The notes beneath the pieces were generated by a model. It ran no database searches, was not told where the DNA came from, and saw nothing but the letters and a program-made list of their open reading frames with translations. A stretch of 64,000 nucleotides of DNA from Anaeramoeba flamelloides (Eukaryota > Metamonada > Anaeramoebidae): the NCBI GenBank assembly GCA_027625915.1, contig JANTQA010000015.1, positions 1,550,001 to 1,614,000 of the forward strand. Reading direction: 5' to 3'. This document shows, piece by piece, positions 23,111-35,847 of the stretch. Position 1 is the stretch's first letter. The number at the start of each line of letters is the position of its first letter. Made by a program: the position numbers and the translations under genes.

Positions 23111-23437
23111 CAATTCTCAAAAAAATTGGGTATACCCTTCACATGAATAATCGTGAAATATTTAATTTTGTGCTTAAATTACCTTTGAGGGAATTTAAGT
23201 AAAAGAACATCTCGAGTTTAGTTTAGACCCTTCTTCAATAATAATTTATTGACCTTTTTTGAAAAAAAATATTAAAAATATTAAACATTAACTTGTCAGT
23301 ATTAAAATTGTATGACTGATATTTTTTTTTTGTTGTTATACATTTATAGTAAATACTAAAATTGCTAGATTTTTCTCTTCTTCTCCCCCTTCTCCCATTT
23401 GGTTGAAATTCTTAACATTAATACACATTAAAATAAG

Positions 23438-24139
23438 AAAATACACACAAAAGAATCAGACTCAGATCACAACACAGACACACATTCAAAAAAAAGAATT
23501 GGCGCAACCTTTGGAATTGGCATTTCAAAACCACCCAAAGAAAACGGAAAGAGCGCATACACAAATAAACACAAATATTATGATGAACAAAAAGACCATT
23601 ACAAAAAAAATAAGAAAAATAAAAATAAAATTCAAAAAGAATATCAAAATAAACCAGGAAACAAAAGATATAACCATTCAAAAAAAAAACACAAAAATAA
23701 TCGCTCTGATTACAAACAAAAAAATAATAATCAAGATCAAAATAAAAAACAAATTAGTAAATTCCAGCAGTTTAAAGAGAAATTAATTGGGAAACCCCCA
23801 AAAACAAATTCAATCATTTGGCTTGATAAAAACAAAAATTCCCAATTTAATAACGCATTTTTAGACAATGACTTCAAAATTCATTTTTCAACAAAACTCA
23901 AAGAAACACAAAAATTATTACAAAAAAACAAATATCTTTGTTTAATTACAAATTATTCATTTTTTGAGAAGATCGATAATGATAATACAATTAAGATTGA
24001 TGTCCCTGTTATAGTTTGGTCAAGATTTGTCAAAACAAATCTAAAGCTTTTAAATAAACTTGAGAAAAAAAAAATAATTATACCAAAAACAAGAAAAGAA
24101 ATGATACAAAAAATCCAAAATATTTATTCAAATCAATAA
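23438..24139 (+). CDS. 3' exon: Lys/Asn-rich segment plus receiver-like C-terminal domain
   Basis: A 234-codon open stretch with no usable ATG near its start, so it must be an internal or terminal exon. An in-frame stop at 23429 forces a splice acceptor between there and about 23453; ATAAG at 23433-23437 gives phase 0 and fits the donor at 20508. The first ~110 residues are Lys/Asn/Tyr-rich and disordered. The last ~110 alternate strands and helices like a degenerate response-regulator receiver: SIIWLDKN, FKIHFSTKLKETQKLL, YLCLITNYSFFEKI, VPVIVWSRF, then IIIPKTRKEMIQKIQNIY. Only one Asp of the usual acidic pocket is visible, so it is at best a pseudo-receiver; the fold is inferred. The frame starting at 23403 that overlaps it is a shadow. 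It could instead belong to a different upstream exon. Confidence 0.6.
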   Translation, partial: KIHTKESDSDHNTDTHSKKRIGATFGIGISKPPKENGKSAYTNKHKYYDEQKDHYKKNKKNKNKIQKEYQNKPGNKRYNHSKKKHKNNRSDYKQKNNNQDQNKKQISKFQQFKEKLIGKPPKTNSIIWLDKNKNSQFNNAFLDNDFKIHFSTKLKETQKLLQKNKYLCLITNYSFFEKIDNDNTIKIDVPVIVWSRFVKTNLKLLNKLEKKKIIIPKTRKEMIQKIQNIYSNQ

Positions 24140-26288
24140 TTTTTTATTTACAAATCAAATAATATGATAAAAAAGAAAAAAAAATGTTAATATAAATTAT
24201 TTCTAGATTTTATATTCATCTCTACATATTTTATTATTTTTAAAAGGGGATATATATATATATATATATATATGAAGAATTAAACTGGGGGGATTTTTAT
24301 TACCAAAATTCTGTTAATTTATTCTTTCAAATAAATTTTAAAAAATGAACCAAAAATAAATAAAATAAATTCAGATATATTTTAAATCTCTTTCACAACC
24401 AATTTTCAAAGATAAAACAATTGGCGAGATCTTGGAGAGATTGTAACAACATTGTAATTTGTTTATTATATATTAGATATATATTAGAACCAAGATCGAT
24501 ACTTCCATCACGTTTAACTTTTCAATTATAAGACAATTTCAAAAAAGGAGATGTTTTTTTTTATAATTGACCTTTGAAGAACAAATATAAATTAAGTAGA
24601 ATAATAAACACCAAAGAATAGTTGATAAACATCTGAAATAAAACTAAAAAATCAATTAATTTTCTTAAAAATTGAAAAATTACATTTTCTTAAAAATAGA
24701 AAAACCCAAATTCTTAGGAACATATTGATAAAAAAAAAACACTGTTAATTTGGATCTTCAATAGAAGATCCAAATAAAATTCCAATAGAAATCAAAATGA
24801 TTTCTCTACAATCATTTTTGCTTTATCAATAACCTTAGAATAACAAATTTTTATCAAAGTGGCTATCGGTCTTGTAATAAAAAAAAAATTTGCAAATGAA
24901 TTAGGTGTAAAATATAAATCGATAAAAAAAAGTAAAAATATGAAAAAATGATTTCAATTTTGAGAATTACCAAATTAATTTTTTTCCACTAATATCCTTT
25001 CAAAACCTTTAAGCATGTGTAATTCTTCATAAACAACTGTACCTCTTTGACTGGAAAATGGTTTACATTCAATTAATTTTCAAAAATAAAACTAACAAGT
25101 GGGGAGTTTGATAGGAATTTTTAGTATACACTACAAATTTTATCCTTTTGTTTTGGTAAAGATAAAATAATTGTTTATTCCAAGTTCGAAATCAATTGCT
25201 ATTACAAGAAATAGTGTTTTTTGTGTTTTTTTTTTTTTTTTGGTCTATTCAAAAATATCCAATAATCATAAATCAGCAATTAAGAGTGGTATCGAATTAT
25301 GGGTGATTTTTTTTATATTTTACTGATTATTATTAGTATTGTATTACCAACCAATTGAAATGAAATATGTATTGTGTAAATATCTTCCAAAATATATTAT
25401 CAAGGGTTAGGTAACTGTGTTCTTTAGAGTAGAAGAAACAATAAAATCCAAAAAATACCATTTTTTGAAAAAAGGATTTATTTTAATCTTAAGGATAAAC
25501 GAATAAAAAATACCAAACAAAGATAAAGGGGTAGTGTTTGTAGTATATGTATCAACTTTATTTAGAACGTACATCCTTAAACAATACATCAAATGAAATT
25601 CGAGTCAGTGTTTAGAATTATATATCACAATGAAAATCATTTTTAATCATTTTGGTTTATAATATTCTACATTGATTAAAAATGAAAAAAAAAATTCAAA
25701 TCATAAGCAGAAAACTGAAATTATTGAAACAAAACAATAATAAAATCAAAAAAAAAAAAACTACAAATCTTGAAAGTAAAAAACCTCAAAATAAATTTTT
25801 ATTCTTCATCAAAAATTTTTTTTTATTCTTTTTTTCTATTTTTTATAATATCTTTCTTTTTCTTTGATACTTTTTTTTTTTTGAAAGTCATGTTGAAAAA
25901 AAAAAAGATATCTTCGAAAATACCAATAAGCATTAAAAAAAAATGATATCAAAATACATATTAAAATGAATATATTGATAAGTAAAAATGTACTTGTGAA
26001 CCTTTTTTCAGTGAAAGTTCAGTAATAAAAAAAAATCTATTATGCTCATTTACAAAAATTGTGTTTAATTTTTTTTAGTTTTTTGATTAAAATTTTATTC
26101 AATTTTTAAAATATCAGGTTTTCGATATGCTTAGAAAAATTTAAAAGGGAATTACTTATCAGATTTAATTTTTAGTTGTTCTCGAATACTAAAAAAAAAT
26201 ATTTATTTTTTTTTGAATTTATTATTTCAGGTAAATCACAATTTTTTAAACTGGGGTTTACAAAAGATAAAAAAAAAAAAATAAAACA
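24140..26288. other. intergenic, between convergent genes
   Basis: Lies between the 3' ends of the receiver-like gene (plus) and the ankyrin-BTB gene (minus). It holds an (AT)n tract at 24248-24273 and repeat R2 copy 1. Otherwise I see only AT-rich DNA with no gene. Confidence 0.55.
24470..25110 (+). repeat. dispersed repeat R2, copy 1
   Basis: Aligns by eye to 51455-52160 in the same orientation. Landmarks are CTTTGAAGAACAAATA, ATTTTCTTAAAAATTGAAAAA, AAAATTCCAATAGAAATCAA and TTTGACTGGAAAATG. This copy lacks a ~167 bp inverted-repeat insertion present in the other, so it serves as the empty site. Confidence 0.75.
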
Positions 26289-29200
26289 CTATATCCCAAT
26301 TTGATTGTATTTTTCAAAATAATACAATAAAGTGGAATTTTTATTTAATTGGTAATATTCAATTGCGTCAAACATTTCCTTCATTATCTTTTTATTGAGT
26401 TCATTTGTGAATAATTTATCATGATATAAAAATTTAATAAACACTTGGAGAGTTTCAAAAGAACGTTTACTATAATCTTTCACCTCTGTTATATTTGAAT
26501 CCAAATTTATGAACATTCCTCGATAAAGATCAGATCTAGCCTGTAGAACAAATTTATGGACTTTGATTGCTTTACTTTCGCAAACAATAGTGAAATCTTT
26601 CGTTGCATCAGAATTATATAATTTAATTAAATCCTTTTTTAATGTTTTTGTGGCAGGATTTTGAATATTCAGTTGGGAAAATAATTCATAAAGTTTGGTA
26701 TCCCCGGTAGATAATTTTGAACCGTAAACCCATCTTAAAAAAAGTTTTATTGTTTTAATGGGATAGGTAGATAAAATTTTCGAAAGTTGTGTTATTTTTG
26801 TGCCCGTTCTAAATTCCATCACCTTTGTATGAACTTTGAAATTATTTAAAGTGGAATCTGTTTTTTCTGCTCTTGATAATAAACGAAGAAAATCTTCTTC
26901 GAGTGAATTTAATGACCTAAATAATTGTTTTACAGCAAAATTTTTCAAAGTTTTCTTTGGGTATTTCTTCATTTGTTTATTTTGTAAAGGATCGATACCT
27001 ATGTATAATAAATATTCCAACGAATTGAACAAATTTTTTTTTTCAGAATTTTTTCGTGTTGAATTTATCTTTATTATAATTTCAAATAGTGGTGTTCTAC
27101 CCTATAATTTTTAAATATAAGAAAATAGTTTGTTTACATATATAATTAGAAATAGTTGTCAATTTTAATCAAATATAATAAGAAATTTTCATATTATTTT
27201 ATTATGAAGTAATAATATACTTATAAGGCCTGTTATAATGTATACTATTTTTCAAATTTTGGTAAAATAAATTTTTAAATGATGAAATTTACATCTTGAT
27301 AATTTATCAAATGACGAATAAGCTTAAAAAAAAAAATCAATTAATGTAGATATATATATATATATATATTATTTACATTAATATCTTGTGTTATTTCAAA
27401 AATCTTAAATTAACAACAAATTAAAAAAAAAGATGTTGACCAAACTGAAAAACGTGGAGCCAATTTTTTATTATTCTTTTGTGTTCAAAACAAAAATTCA
27501 AATATTTTTTTTTTCTTTTTTTATTTGTTTGAAATACTATACTCTGTTCAAACCCCCAGTGCTATATAATTGATTTATTCTAAATATTTTTTCTATTAAT
27601 TCTGATGAATTTATTTTATCTTTTTCTTTTACCCTTCCCATTTATTTTTTATTTTTATTTTGAAAATTAATTCACTTTTTGTAAACCTTTTGCCAATAAA
27701 AAATATAAATACCTTGAAGATATTTCGGATCTAAAATTGTTTTTTTTTATTATTTTGTTTTGACAAGTTTAATAGTACTTCACCTAATTAAATACCAACT
27801 TTAAAAATAAATTTCTTTTTAAATTAAAAGCTATCATTAACGGGTTTAAAATTTTGCAATAGAAAAGAAAATTTAATTCTGAAAAAAGGGATATAAAAAA
27901 CTGATAAAATATAAACATTTTGATTTTTTAGAATTGTTACATTTTCCAAATTCCCTTTTTTAATTTTGTTTGGGTTCGTCCCATTCGTCACTTTAAAGTT
28001 TTTGGAGTAGGTAAAAGTCGGAAAAAATCATTATGAGAATTGGTTATTTGTTTATGATTTGATCTTAAGGAAGAAACTAACTTATTCTGATCAGATTGTA
28101 TACTAATTGAAATAAACTGAATATTATGGGGCGAAAGTACCAACTGAAGCAATTTGAAACCAAACTGAAGTGAACCAAATTGAACTTTTCATATAATCTG
28201 TCGATTCGTTACTTGAATTGTGTTTTTGCTGTCGATTTGGTGCATCATACTGGGATTTTGTAAAAACAAGATTTGGGAAATTTGCAAATAAAAATAAAAA
28301 AAATATCGAAAATAATACAAAAACAAATTCTTTTTCTTTAAAATAGTTCTTATAAAAACTCAGCACTGTAGGGAGGTATCCTATAAAGTTCAGATTTAAA
28401 ATTTAATAAAGTAACCAATTTTCTTTGATCTAGAATTGGTCCAAATATTTATTCCTCTTTATTAAAACAAATTATGGTGACAATCTCTTGAATTTTTCAA
28501 CATTAAAGGGAAATAATCACCAACTCATTCAACACTTTTGATGTAAAAATAACTTTTCACCGAAGTTTTTACTTTTTTTTATTATTTTTTTACTCTCTTT
28601 TATTGCTTTTTTATTAATTTTCCCATTTTTTTTATCTTTGTTTCAAAAAGAAAATTTTTTCATTTCATTTTTTTAGAGAAAAGTGATTCTATGAGCTATA
28701 ACCTGGCCTAAATTATAGCTAGAATAAAAAAAAACTTGAAAAATAAATTTAGTGCTTCAGAAAATGCAGTAGAGTGTCTATGTTTTTTTTTAATTTCTAA
28801 AAGTCAAAAAAACCTAACGACGGTTTTCTTGAGGTTTTCTTTGTTATCTGTACAATCTATTGATTTTCGTTAGGTTTTTTTTACTTTAGAAATAAACAGA
28901 AAATTTATTAAAATTTTCGGTTTATTTCTAAAGTAAAAAAAACCTAGAACACTTCACAAATAAAATAGAAACCCTCAAAATACCCTAGAACACTTAACTT
29001 ATAAATAGAAAACCCAAGAAAAGCAAACGGTTCTTTTTTTTAATTTAAGAAATAAAAAGAAAATTAAATAAAATTTTCGTTTTATTTCTCAAATTAAAAA
29101 AAAACAAACGGCGGTTTTCCATAATTCAAATAAACTGAAAATATATTGATTTTCTTCCATTTCTTAAATTAAAAAAAAAACTAGGTACTCTGTGATACTA

Positions 29201-30149
29201 TATGGTACTCTACAACATGATTACACTAAAAAAGATCGAAGTCTTCAAAAATATCAATCTTTAATTTTTCAAAAATGTGCACTTAAGAAACATTATTTTT
29301 TAGAGATTTCATCCTTTCTTCACTTTAATGAAATCAGGGTTATTAAAATTAGATTCACTTCTTTTGTTTGTAAATAATTGATCACAATTAACAAATAAAT
29401 ATACTAACAGGTTCTTAAAAAATTTCTAAAGTAAGTATATTAGCCCTGGTGATTATGGAAATTTTTTTTTTTTTTTATTTTTTAATTGTCTTGTTTGATT
29501 TCAATTTAATTCAAATAATAAATTTATTGTAATTTCGGGTCAACTGGCCTTCAAGTTTGGTTTATTAATAAATTGGGTTCATAAAAGTATTTTTTTTAAA
29601 ATTCGGGTACCCAGTGCCCCCACTCTGAGAGGTTGTGTCTAGGTTTTTTTTAATTCAAAAGAATTGAGCAAAATCAATGATTTTACTCTATTCTTTTAAA
29701 TAAAAAAAAAACCTAACGACAGTGGAATACCAATTATTAATCACGGAATGTGGAATTTTTATCTATAATCGATAAACTTTCTATCGGGTTTTTGCCCTCC
29801 TGTGTATTCAGGGGTGTGTGGAATATTTCTATTTGGTCATGGAAATGATAAATTTATTTTTTATATAATATTTTAATTATTTTTCTTCTTCTCTTTTTTT
29901 TTTATTTGATGATTTTTCTTCAATTACTCCTTTCTATAAATAAATAAATAAATAAAAGCAATTTTTTCTATTAAATTTTGACTTTTCTTTTTGTTATCAC
30001 AATTTTTTTTTGAACAGTATATCAAAAAGAATTAATCAAATAAAATGAAAAAGAACTAAAACATTTTCTTTACAGAGTGTAAAATAAATATAAAAACAGA
30101 AATTGGTTTTAAAGGTACTTGCACATACACACTCATACATATACATACA

Positions 30150-30231
<82 letters not shown>

Positions 30232-33125
30232 AGGTAATACAACTTTTCGTTTCAAAAACCCAAAATATGTAAAAAAACGCGTTTTTTCACTTTTTTTATA
30301 TATATTTTTCGTTTCATTCGTTGTTTCGTTTTTTGTTTTTTGAAAAAGTCCTCGAATTCTTTTGAAATCACACTTTTGTTTCGAGGATGTGAAAAAACGG
30401 AAACGAAAAAACTTAAAAACATGTAAGTAAAATATCTAAAATACATAAGAATGTAATTACTTTAAAACTGTATGAAAAAAATGTAAAGATTGTCTTTCTC
30501 TTTTTTATTTTTTTAAAGTTTGTTACTATGTTATCCAATCCAATCTTCAAATAACTTCTTTGTGATTTTTCAACAATTACTCCCTCTCAATAATATTTTT
30601 TATTGATCACAAAAAAAATATTAAAAATTAAAAAATTATTAACTTAAAAATTTTTTTTTCACTATTACTAATTCGGAAAAGATGATCAGTAATTTTTTTC
30701 CTGTTATGAATTCTAGTTCAATTTATGGACAAAGCAATTCTATAATTTTTTTTTTGTTACTATAAAATCAATTTTACCCCTATTTTTAACATCATCCATC
30801 ATCACATTTGTTATTTTTAACCGGTTATTTCATAATGAATCCTTTCCTAGATTTTGTAAAAGAATGATTTCATTTTTTATTATTTACTTTTTTATAAAAT
30901 AACTTACAAACAATTCCTTTCGTTGCTTTATTGTCTAAAACCACTACCTTCTACATTTAAAAAAAAAAAAAAAATTTGTTGAAATGATGGAAATAAGTTC
31001 ACTGAATATGTTAAAAGTAGTATAAGTTCTATCATTATTAAATTACTTTTAATAATTATTATCTTGTATCTTTTTAAATTTTACACATTCTATTATAATC
31101 ATAATTTATTTTAACATAAAAAATAGAAATTGATAGACCAACAAAGATTAAATTACAAAACCCAATTTGTGTGTGATAAATTTGAGAAAAAATCATTTGT
31201 ATTTAATTGATTTTTATTGTTGTACTTTTCTTTTTTATTTTTTTTTGTGATCGATCATAAATTTTAGTTTTTAAAAAATATAGAATTTCACCAAAAAAAT
31301 TTTAATTTGAAATTTTTTGTTAATTTCTTTTTGGTAACAAGCCATAAATCTATAAACAATAAAATATTCTTTCTATTATTTTGGACGCTTTTATATTTTA
31401 TTTATTGATTATTTTTTAGTTCAATTATGAAGAATTTTTGAGATGTATTAAGAGAAAAAACTCTTTAGTCTATGCGGAAAAAACACATGGAATTAGCCCG
31501 TTTTGATTTTTTATTTTTCCTTTTAACAAAAATTTACTAAATACATATATATATATAGGTATATCATATCAGAGAAACGAATTTTACGCGTCGCTCACGC
31601 GTGCGCCAACGCGTTTCATGACATCAACAAAATCGTCATATCTGTGATATATATATATATATATATCAATGTGGGTATGTTTGTGGATTGAATTTGGTAA
31701 ATATATTATAAATCTGTTGACTGTTGGTTTTTATCGCCAAGAGTTACAAATATTTAACAGTTAAATATCTTTATAATAACAAGAATTAATTCTTATCATT
31801 ACTGTTATTTGGGATGGTATTAAAAATTGATTAAAAAAAAACAAATCAATATAAAAATAAAAAATTACTGTTGTTTGGGTATAATCAATGCCATTTTCAA
31901 CCAAAAATTTGATTTTTTGGTAAATATTCCTTTCGGATTTACAGGCAAAATTTAAGGCATTAAGGCCATTAATATTTTTCATATTAATTGTATTATTATC
32001 TAAATTGAAAAGTGATAACATTTCTTTTGTGGTTTGTGAATTTTGGCAAATGAAATGGAAAGGTGTATTGTATTGATCACCTTTTTGAAAAGGGTTTACA
32101 TTTTTTTCTAATGCAAATTGCAATAGTTCCTTAGTAATATTTTGGTTTTGGCAAAGATAATGAAAGGCAGTATTACTTTTGTTGTCTTGAATTGTAAAAT
32201 CGCCACCGTGTAAACAAATCCACTGAAGTGTTTTCAATTGGATATTTGAGTTATTTTTGAAAAACAAATGAAAAGGTGTTTTTCCTTCACAATCCTTGAT
32301 GCAAAAGATCTTTTGTTTTTTGCTTTTATTGTTTGAGTGTGTTGGTGTTTTTGTGTTTATGTTTAGGTTTGTGTTTGTGTTTGGATTTGCAGTAACACCA
32401 ACGGTATCATTATTAACAAGAGCTTTTTCATTTTTTTCTCTACTGTTATTACAATTAGGAGTTAAGTGTTCAATTTCGATCGAGTCTTGATTTAATGAGT
32501 CAAATATCAACTGAAGCGAAAGAAGATCCAAGGATGGGTTTTTGCACAAAATATGAAAACAATTTTGATCGTTCTTATCACAAATTAAAGCGTTTGCACC
32601 ATATTTCAGACACGATCTAATGTTGGTCTGGAGCAAATGAACACTTTTGCATAATAAGAAAAAGGGCGTTCTGTTGAGAAAATCCTTTTCATTTGGGTTT
32701 GCACCTTTTTCTAAAAGGTAATTAATGATTTCAGGATCCTGTAAATGCTGTTCGCAATAAATGTGAAAGATAGTTTGTTTGGAACAATTTTTTTGATTAA
32801 TAGAAATGCCTTTTGATAAAAAGAAATCAAAACAAGTGATTGTTGGCTGGCTTCCCAGGGCAAGAAAATGTAAACAATTGTTGAATTGGTTTGAAATTGC
32901 CACAAAGCTACACCCCAGTGATAAAAGATACTTGATATTTTCAATTTTTGGGTTGTGCAGGCATGTTAGGTGCAAGGGTGTTAGGCCACTATCAGGAACA
33001 GTCAAGGCATCACTTAAACGAAGGCAATAACTTGTTTTTGTAAAGCTTTTCTTTAAGTCTTGAAGAGTCCCATATTTGAGCAGATGTATTTTTTTTCGGC
33101 TCAAGGGCTTTTCTTGGCGATCCAT
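26289..33125 (-). CDS. ankyrin-repeat protein with two BTB domains (two exons)
   Basis: Proposed exons are 33125-31869 and 27101-26289 (minus), giving about 689 residues. Exon 1 encodes a basic N-terminus and a series of ankyrin-type units, for example SGLTPLHLTCL, NRTPFFLLCK, GKTPFHLFFK, YNTPFHFICQ and GLNALNFACK. It ends NGIDYTQTT at a phase-0 GTAATT donor. Exon 2 follows a TTATAG acceptor and resumes mid-repeat with GRTPLFEI. It continues with a degenerate BTB-like segment (ending FLRWVYGSKL) and a clear BTB (DFTIVCESKAIKVHKFVLQA, FIKFLYHDKL). Ankyrin-BTB proteins of this style resemble IBtk-type CUL3 adaptors, but the partner is unknown. The junction is two residues short of a full ankyrin unit, so a tiny extra exon is possible. 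I chose MDRQEK as the start; an upstream in-frame ATG would add 15 hydrophobic residues. Confidence 0.85.
28780..29185. repeat. hairpin array inside the ankyrin-BTB intron
   Basis: Two complete hairpins at about 28868-28946 (arms ACTTTAGAAATAAAC / GTTTATTTCTAAAGT) and 29029-29112 (arms AATTTAAGAAATAAAA / TTTATTTCTCAAATT), plus partial ones and the usual spacer phrases with CCTAGAACACTT. The arm sequences differ from those of the other arrays but still pair with each other. Confidence 0.75.
29641..29716. repeat. isolated hairpin of the same family
   Basis: One unit: AGGTTTTTTTTAATTCAAAA and AGAATTGAGCAAAAT pair with ATTTTACTCTATTCTTTTAA and AAAAAAAAAACCTAAC. It mixes the outer part of the type 1 arm with the inner part of the type 2 arm. 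Confidence 0.7.
30140..30228. repeat. (CATA)n followed by (AT)n microsatellite
   Basis: Tandem CATA from about 30140 merging into about 50 bp of pure AT that ends directly at the terminus of the element starting at 30228. The His/Tyr/Ile frame it creates is not a gene. Confidence 0.95.
30228..31647. mobile_element. terminal-repeat element M3, copy A, in (AT)n
   Basis: The left end reads TCACAGGTAATAC directly after an (AT)n run. The right end reads ATATCTGTGA directly before another (AT)n run, giving short inverted termini ATATATCACAG(G/A)TA. The left ~200 bp hold an ACGCGT (30277-30282) and a GTTTTTTCAC/GTGAAAAAAC pairing. The right ~80 bp hold three ACGCGT motifs at 31586, 31597 and 31609. 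The interior matches copy B (36080-37644) throughout, with divergence, and shows no open frame. It looks like a non-autonomous DNA element that sits in AT microsatellites; the family is unknown. Confidence 0.75.
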
Positions 33126-35240
33126 AATGAGAAAAGAAACAAGTTGAAAAAAATAAAATTCACTAACCATCTTTTTGATTTGGTTTCAATTGTTAACATT
33201 TTTCAGAAACTAAGAAGTGTGGTTGAAATCAGGGGAAGCTGATTTGTTTATTTCTTTCAAAGCAAAATTTTGATCATATTTTATAAAATCTAAGGGAAGA
33301 AATTATTTTGTTCTTTACAAATAATTAGAAAGTGACATGTTTGATCTGCTGATTAGAAAACATAACCAAAAATAACAATACCACTTTAAAAATTAGAAAA
33401 CTAAAAAAAATCTTCAAGTTAATTGAATAACAAATCCAAAAAAAAATTTCACGGTATCTTGAAATTGAAAAAAGATGTAAATACCTGTTTACTAATAGGC
33501 CTTAATTACATTTCAAGGCTACACCAAGAAGTGAATTTTTTTTTTTAAAAAGTTTTGATCCATTTTTCTCATTTTAGTAAAGTTCTAAATCCCACATTTT
33601 CTAATTATTTTCAAAAAAAATATTTTCTTCGAAAGAAGCAAGAAATCTAATTATTTTTGAAAAGTGTACAAAAATATACTTTTAAAATTTAATAACTAAA
33701 TTAGTTTTAAAATAACTCTGAATAAAAAATATACATTAATTTCAATAAAAAAATCTAATAAATTATTTTAAACTTATAAAGAATATATTTATTTTTACAA
33801 TTCAAATAACAATACAAATCTATTATTTCTTTTTTTTTTAGAAAAAAAAATATGAGAAAAACAACCAAATAATTAAATTAAAAAATCCCCAAAAATACTT
33901 TTTTAGAAACTATGAAATCCAACTTTGAATCAAAAGGAATAATTTTTAATTTTAATATTTTTAATTGATAATTAATAACAGCAGTTATTGATTTTTTTTT
34001 TTCAAAATATCACATATATTTTTTTGAGAGACAGTTTATCGCTTCGAAAAAAAATGTATGCTGATCTTTTGAAAAAAAAAATATCAATAACTATTGTTAT
34101 TTTTTGATGGAAATTAGAAAAAAGAAAAAGAAATTTAAAAAAAAACTTTTCATTTCTTTTTTTTATTTTTTAGTGTTTGTGATCGTTATCCAAAATTTTT
34201 ACCAAAAAAAGTATAATTATTTCAAGTTTTAAAAATGACATGGTTGTTTCTACATGTCAAAATAAAGGGTTTAAAAAGGCTATCAATTTTTTATTTATTA
34301 TTCGATCTGATATTTTGGGATATAAGAATTTTCAAGTTTTTTCATTCCAAATTAAGTTCCTCAAAATGGTTCCAATTAACCATTTCTAAATGATCGTTGC
34401 TATATTTTCATTAAAAATTTATCTCTTAAAATTTTTGATAAATGTTGCTATTTTTTTTCTGCATCAAAAACCAATGCTTGTTCCAATGTAAGACACTTTA
34501 GGAATAATTATCGCATATATTCAGTGATGTTGATCTGAAAAATATAGCAAAATTTTTCATATTTTTTCCCAAAAATTCACTTGAAGAAAATAACAATATT
34601 AATTTTTTCAGTGGGTTGGTAATAACAAAGATTAAAGATATCACTTAATTTTGCTCTTATTCCCCATTTTTTTACATATTTTCAAATCAAGACAAATAAA
34701 ACAATTCACGTTTAATCGTTGTATGAAAAAAGGATTAACAAATATTATCTAATAACTTTTTTAAATAATAACTGTTTGTTTTTTGAACTATTAATATTGG
34801 AAAAAATATATTTAATCTTTTAAATTTCAAGAAATTTATTAAATTATTGGAAAATAAAATAAATGATCAATTTTTCCTAGATATTTTTGGTTAGAATATT
34901 TTGATTTATTTTTATTGGATTTTTAAAATAAGATGATATTTATAACTTATATGATGTAAAAACTATTAGAAATTATTAAGAGTGAGATTTCTGAAAAATA
35001 TAGATGTTTTAGTTTTTTTGTTTGTTTTTTTTTTTGAAAAATAATAACAGAACAAAAAGGATCAGATCTTTTTATTTCAAAAATAATGGGAAATTAAAAT
35101 CTTTAAAAAAAATATAATCCATTTCTCTAAAGTTGAAAAATGTGTTTTTGAATGAAGTTTAATAGTATATATTTGTAAATGGGTAGTGATTTGCCTATGG
35201 GATAATAAATAAATAAGATTTAATGGCCCCTTAAAGGTTG

Positions 35241-35276
<36 letters not shown>

Positions 35277-35847
35277 AACTTAAAATAGGAAAAAAAGAAA
35301 TAATTAAAATTATTCCATGATCAATGAAATAAGATTGTTTAGAAACAGGGTAAATAATGAAATTGAAATTAGAATTGATATTGGTGGATTATGGAATCTA
35401 TATTTTCTCATTCGGTCATTTTCTAGCTTATATTAAAAAAATCCAATTAATAATAAAGATTATCTGTCATTGGAGCAATTCTATTCATACACAGCTCAAA
35501 ATTTTACACCAATGTGGTGAATTTTGAAGATTTATTATGTTTTTTTTTTTTTGCTAAAAATAGAAAACCCTGTCAAATTTCTTAAAGTTTTTTTTTATTA
35601 AAAAATATTTTTGAAAAATTTTCTTTTTTAAGGAAAAATTTCACGTTGATCAAGAAAAATAATTCCATAAAAATCAAAAAATAATTCTTCCATTGTTCGC
35701 ATGACAACTTTAAAAAAAGAATTTTTACAACAGTGGGAAGCAACTATAGAAAAAAAAAAAAAAAATTGTTAAAAAATCATTTAACAACTGAAAATTTTGA
35801 AAAAATCTTCATTAGTTTTTGATTTTTTTCAAATCCGGTTTAAAATA

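Larger units (their letters stand above)
20508..23437 (+). other. proposed 2.9 kb intron carrying repeats
   Basis: If the flanking exons belong together, this interval runs from GTATTT to ATAAG with phase 0 at both ends. It contains an inverted copy of repeat R6 with a dense hairpin array and repeat R7, but no convincing internal exon. Other genes in the window have introns of similar size, so the length is not an argument against it. If the joining is wrong, this is intergenic DNA. Confidence 0.45.
27102..31868 (-). other. 4.8 kb intron of the ankyrin-BTB gene
   Basis: Runs from GTAATT to TTATAG on the minus strand. Inside are an (AT)n tract near 27350, a hairpin array (28780-29185), a single hairpin (29641-29716), CATA/AT microsatellites (30140-30228) and a 1.4 kb terminal-repeat element (30228-31647). 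A minus-strand frame at 28124-28366 has protein-like patches but no recognisable motif. Confidence 0.7.

Noticed and set aside
23403-23786. Plus-strand 127-codon Lys/Ile/Thr frame
   Set aside because: The frame one base earlier (in phase with 23438) stays open to 24139 and encodes a structured domain, so this frame is a shadow.
28124-28366. Minus-strand 80-codon frame with a hydrophilic middle and TSVWFQIASVG
   Set aside because: It lies inside the ankyrin-BTB intron and has no splice context, homologue-like motif or second copy. The Gln/Trp patches come from a partly self-repeating GAA/CCAAACTGAAG stretch.
30119-30343. Frame reading HTHTYTYIHTYIH
   Set aside because: It is produced by CATA and AT microsatellites plus the end of a repeat element.
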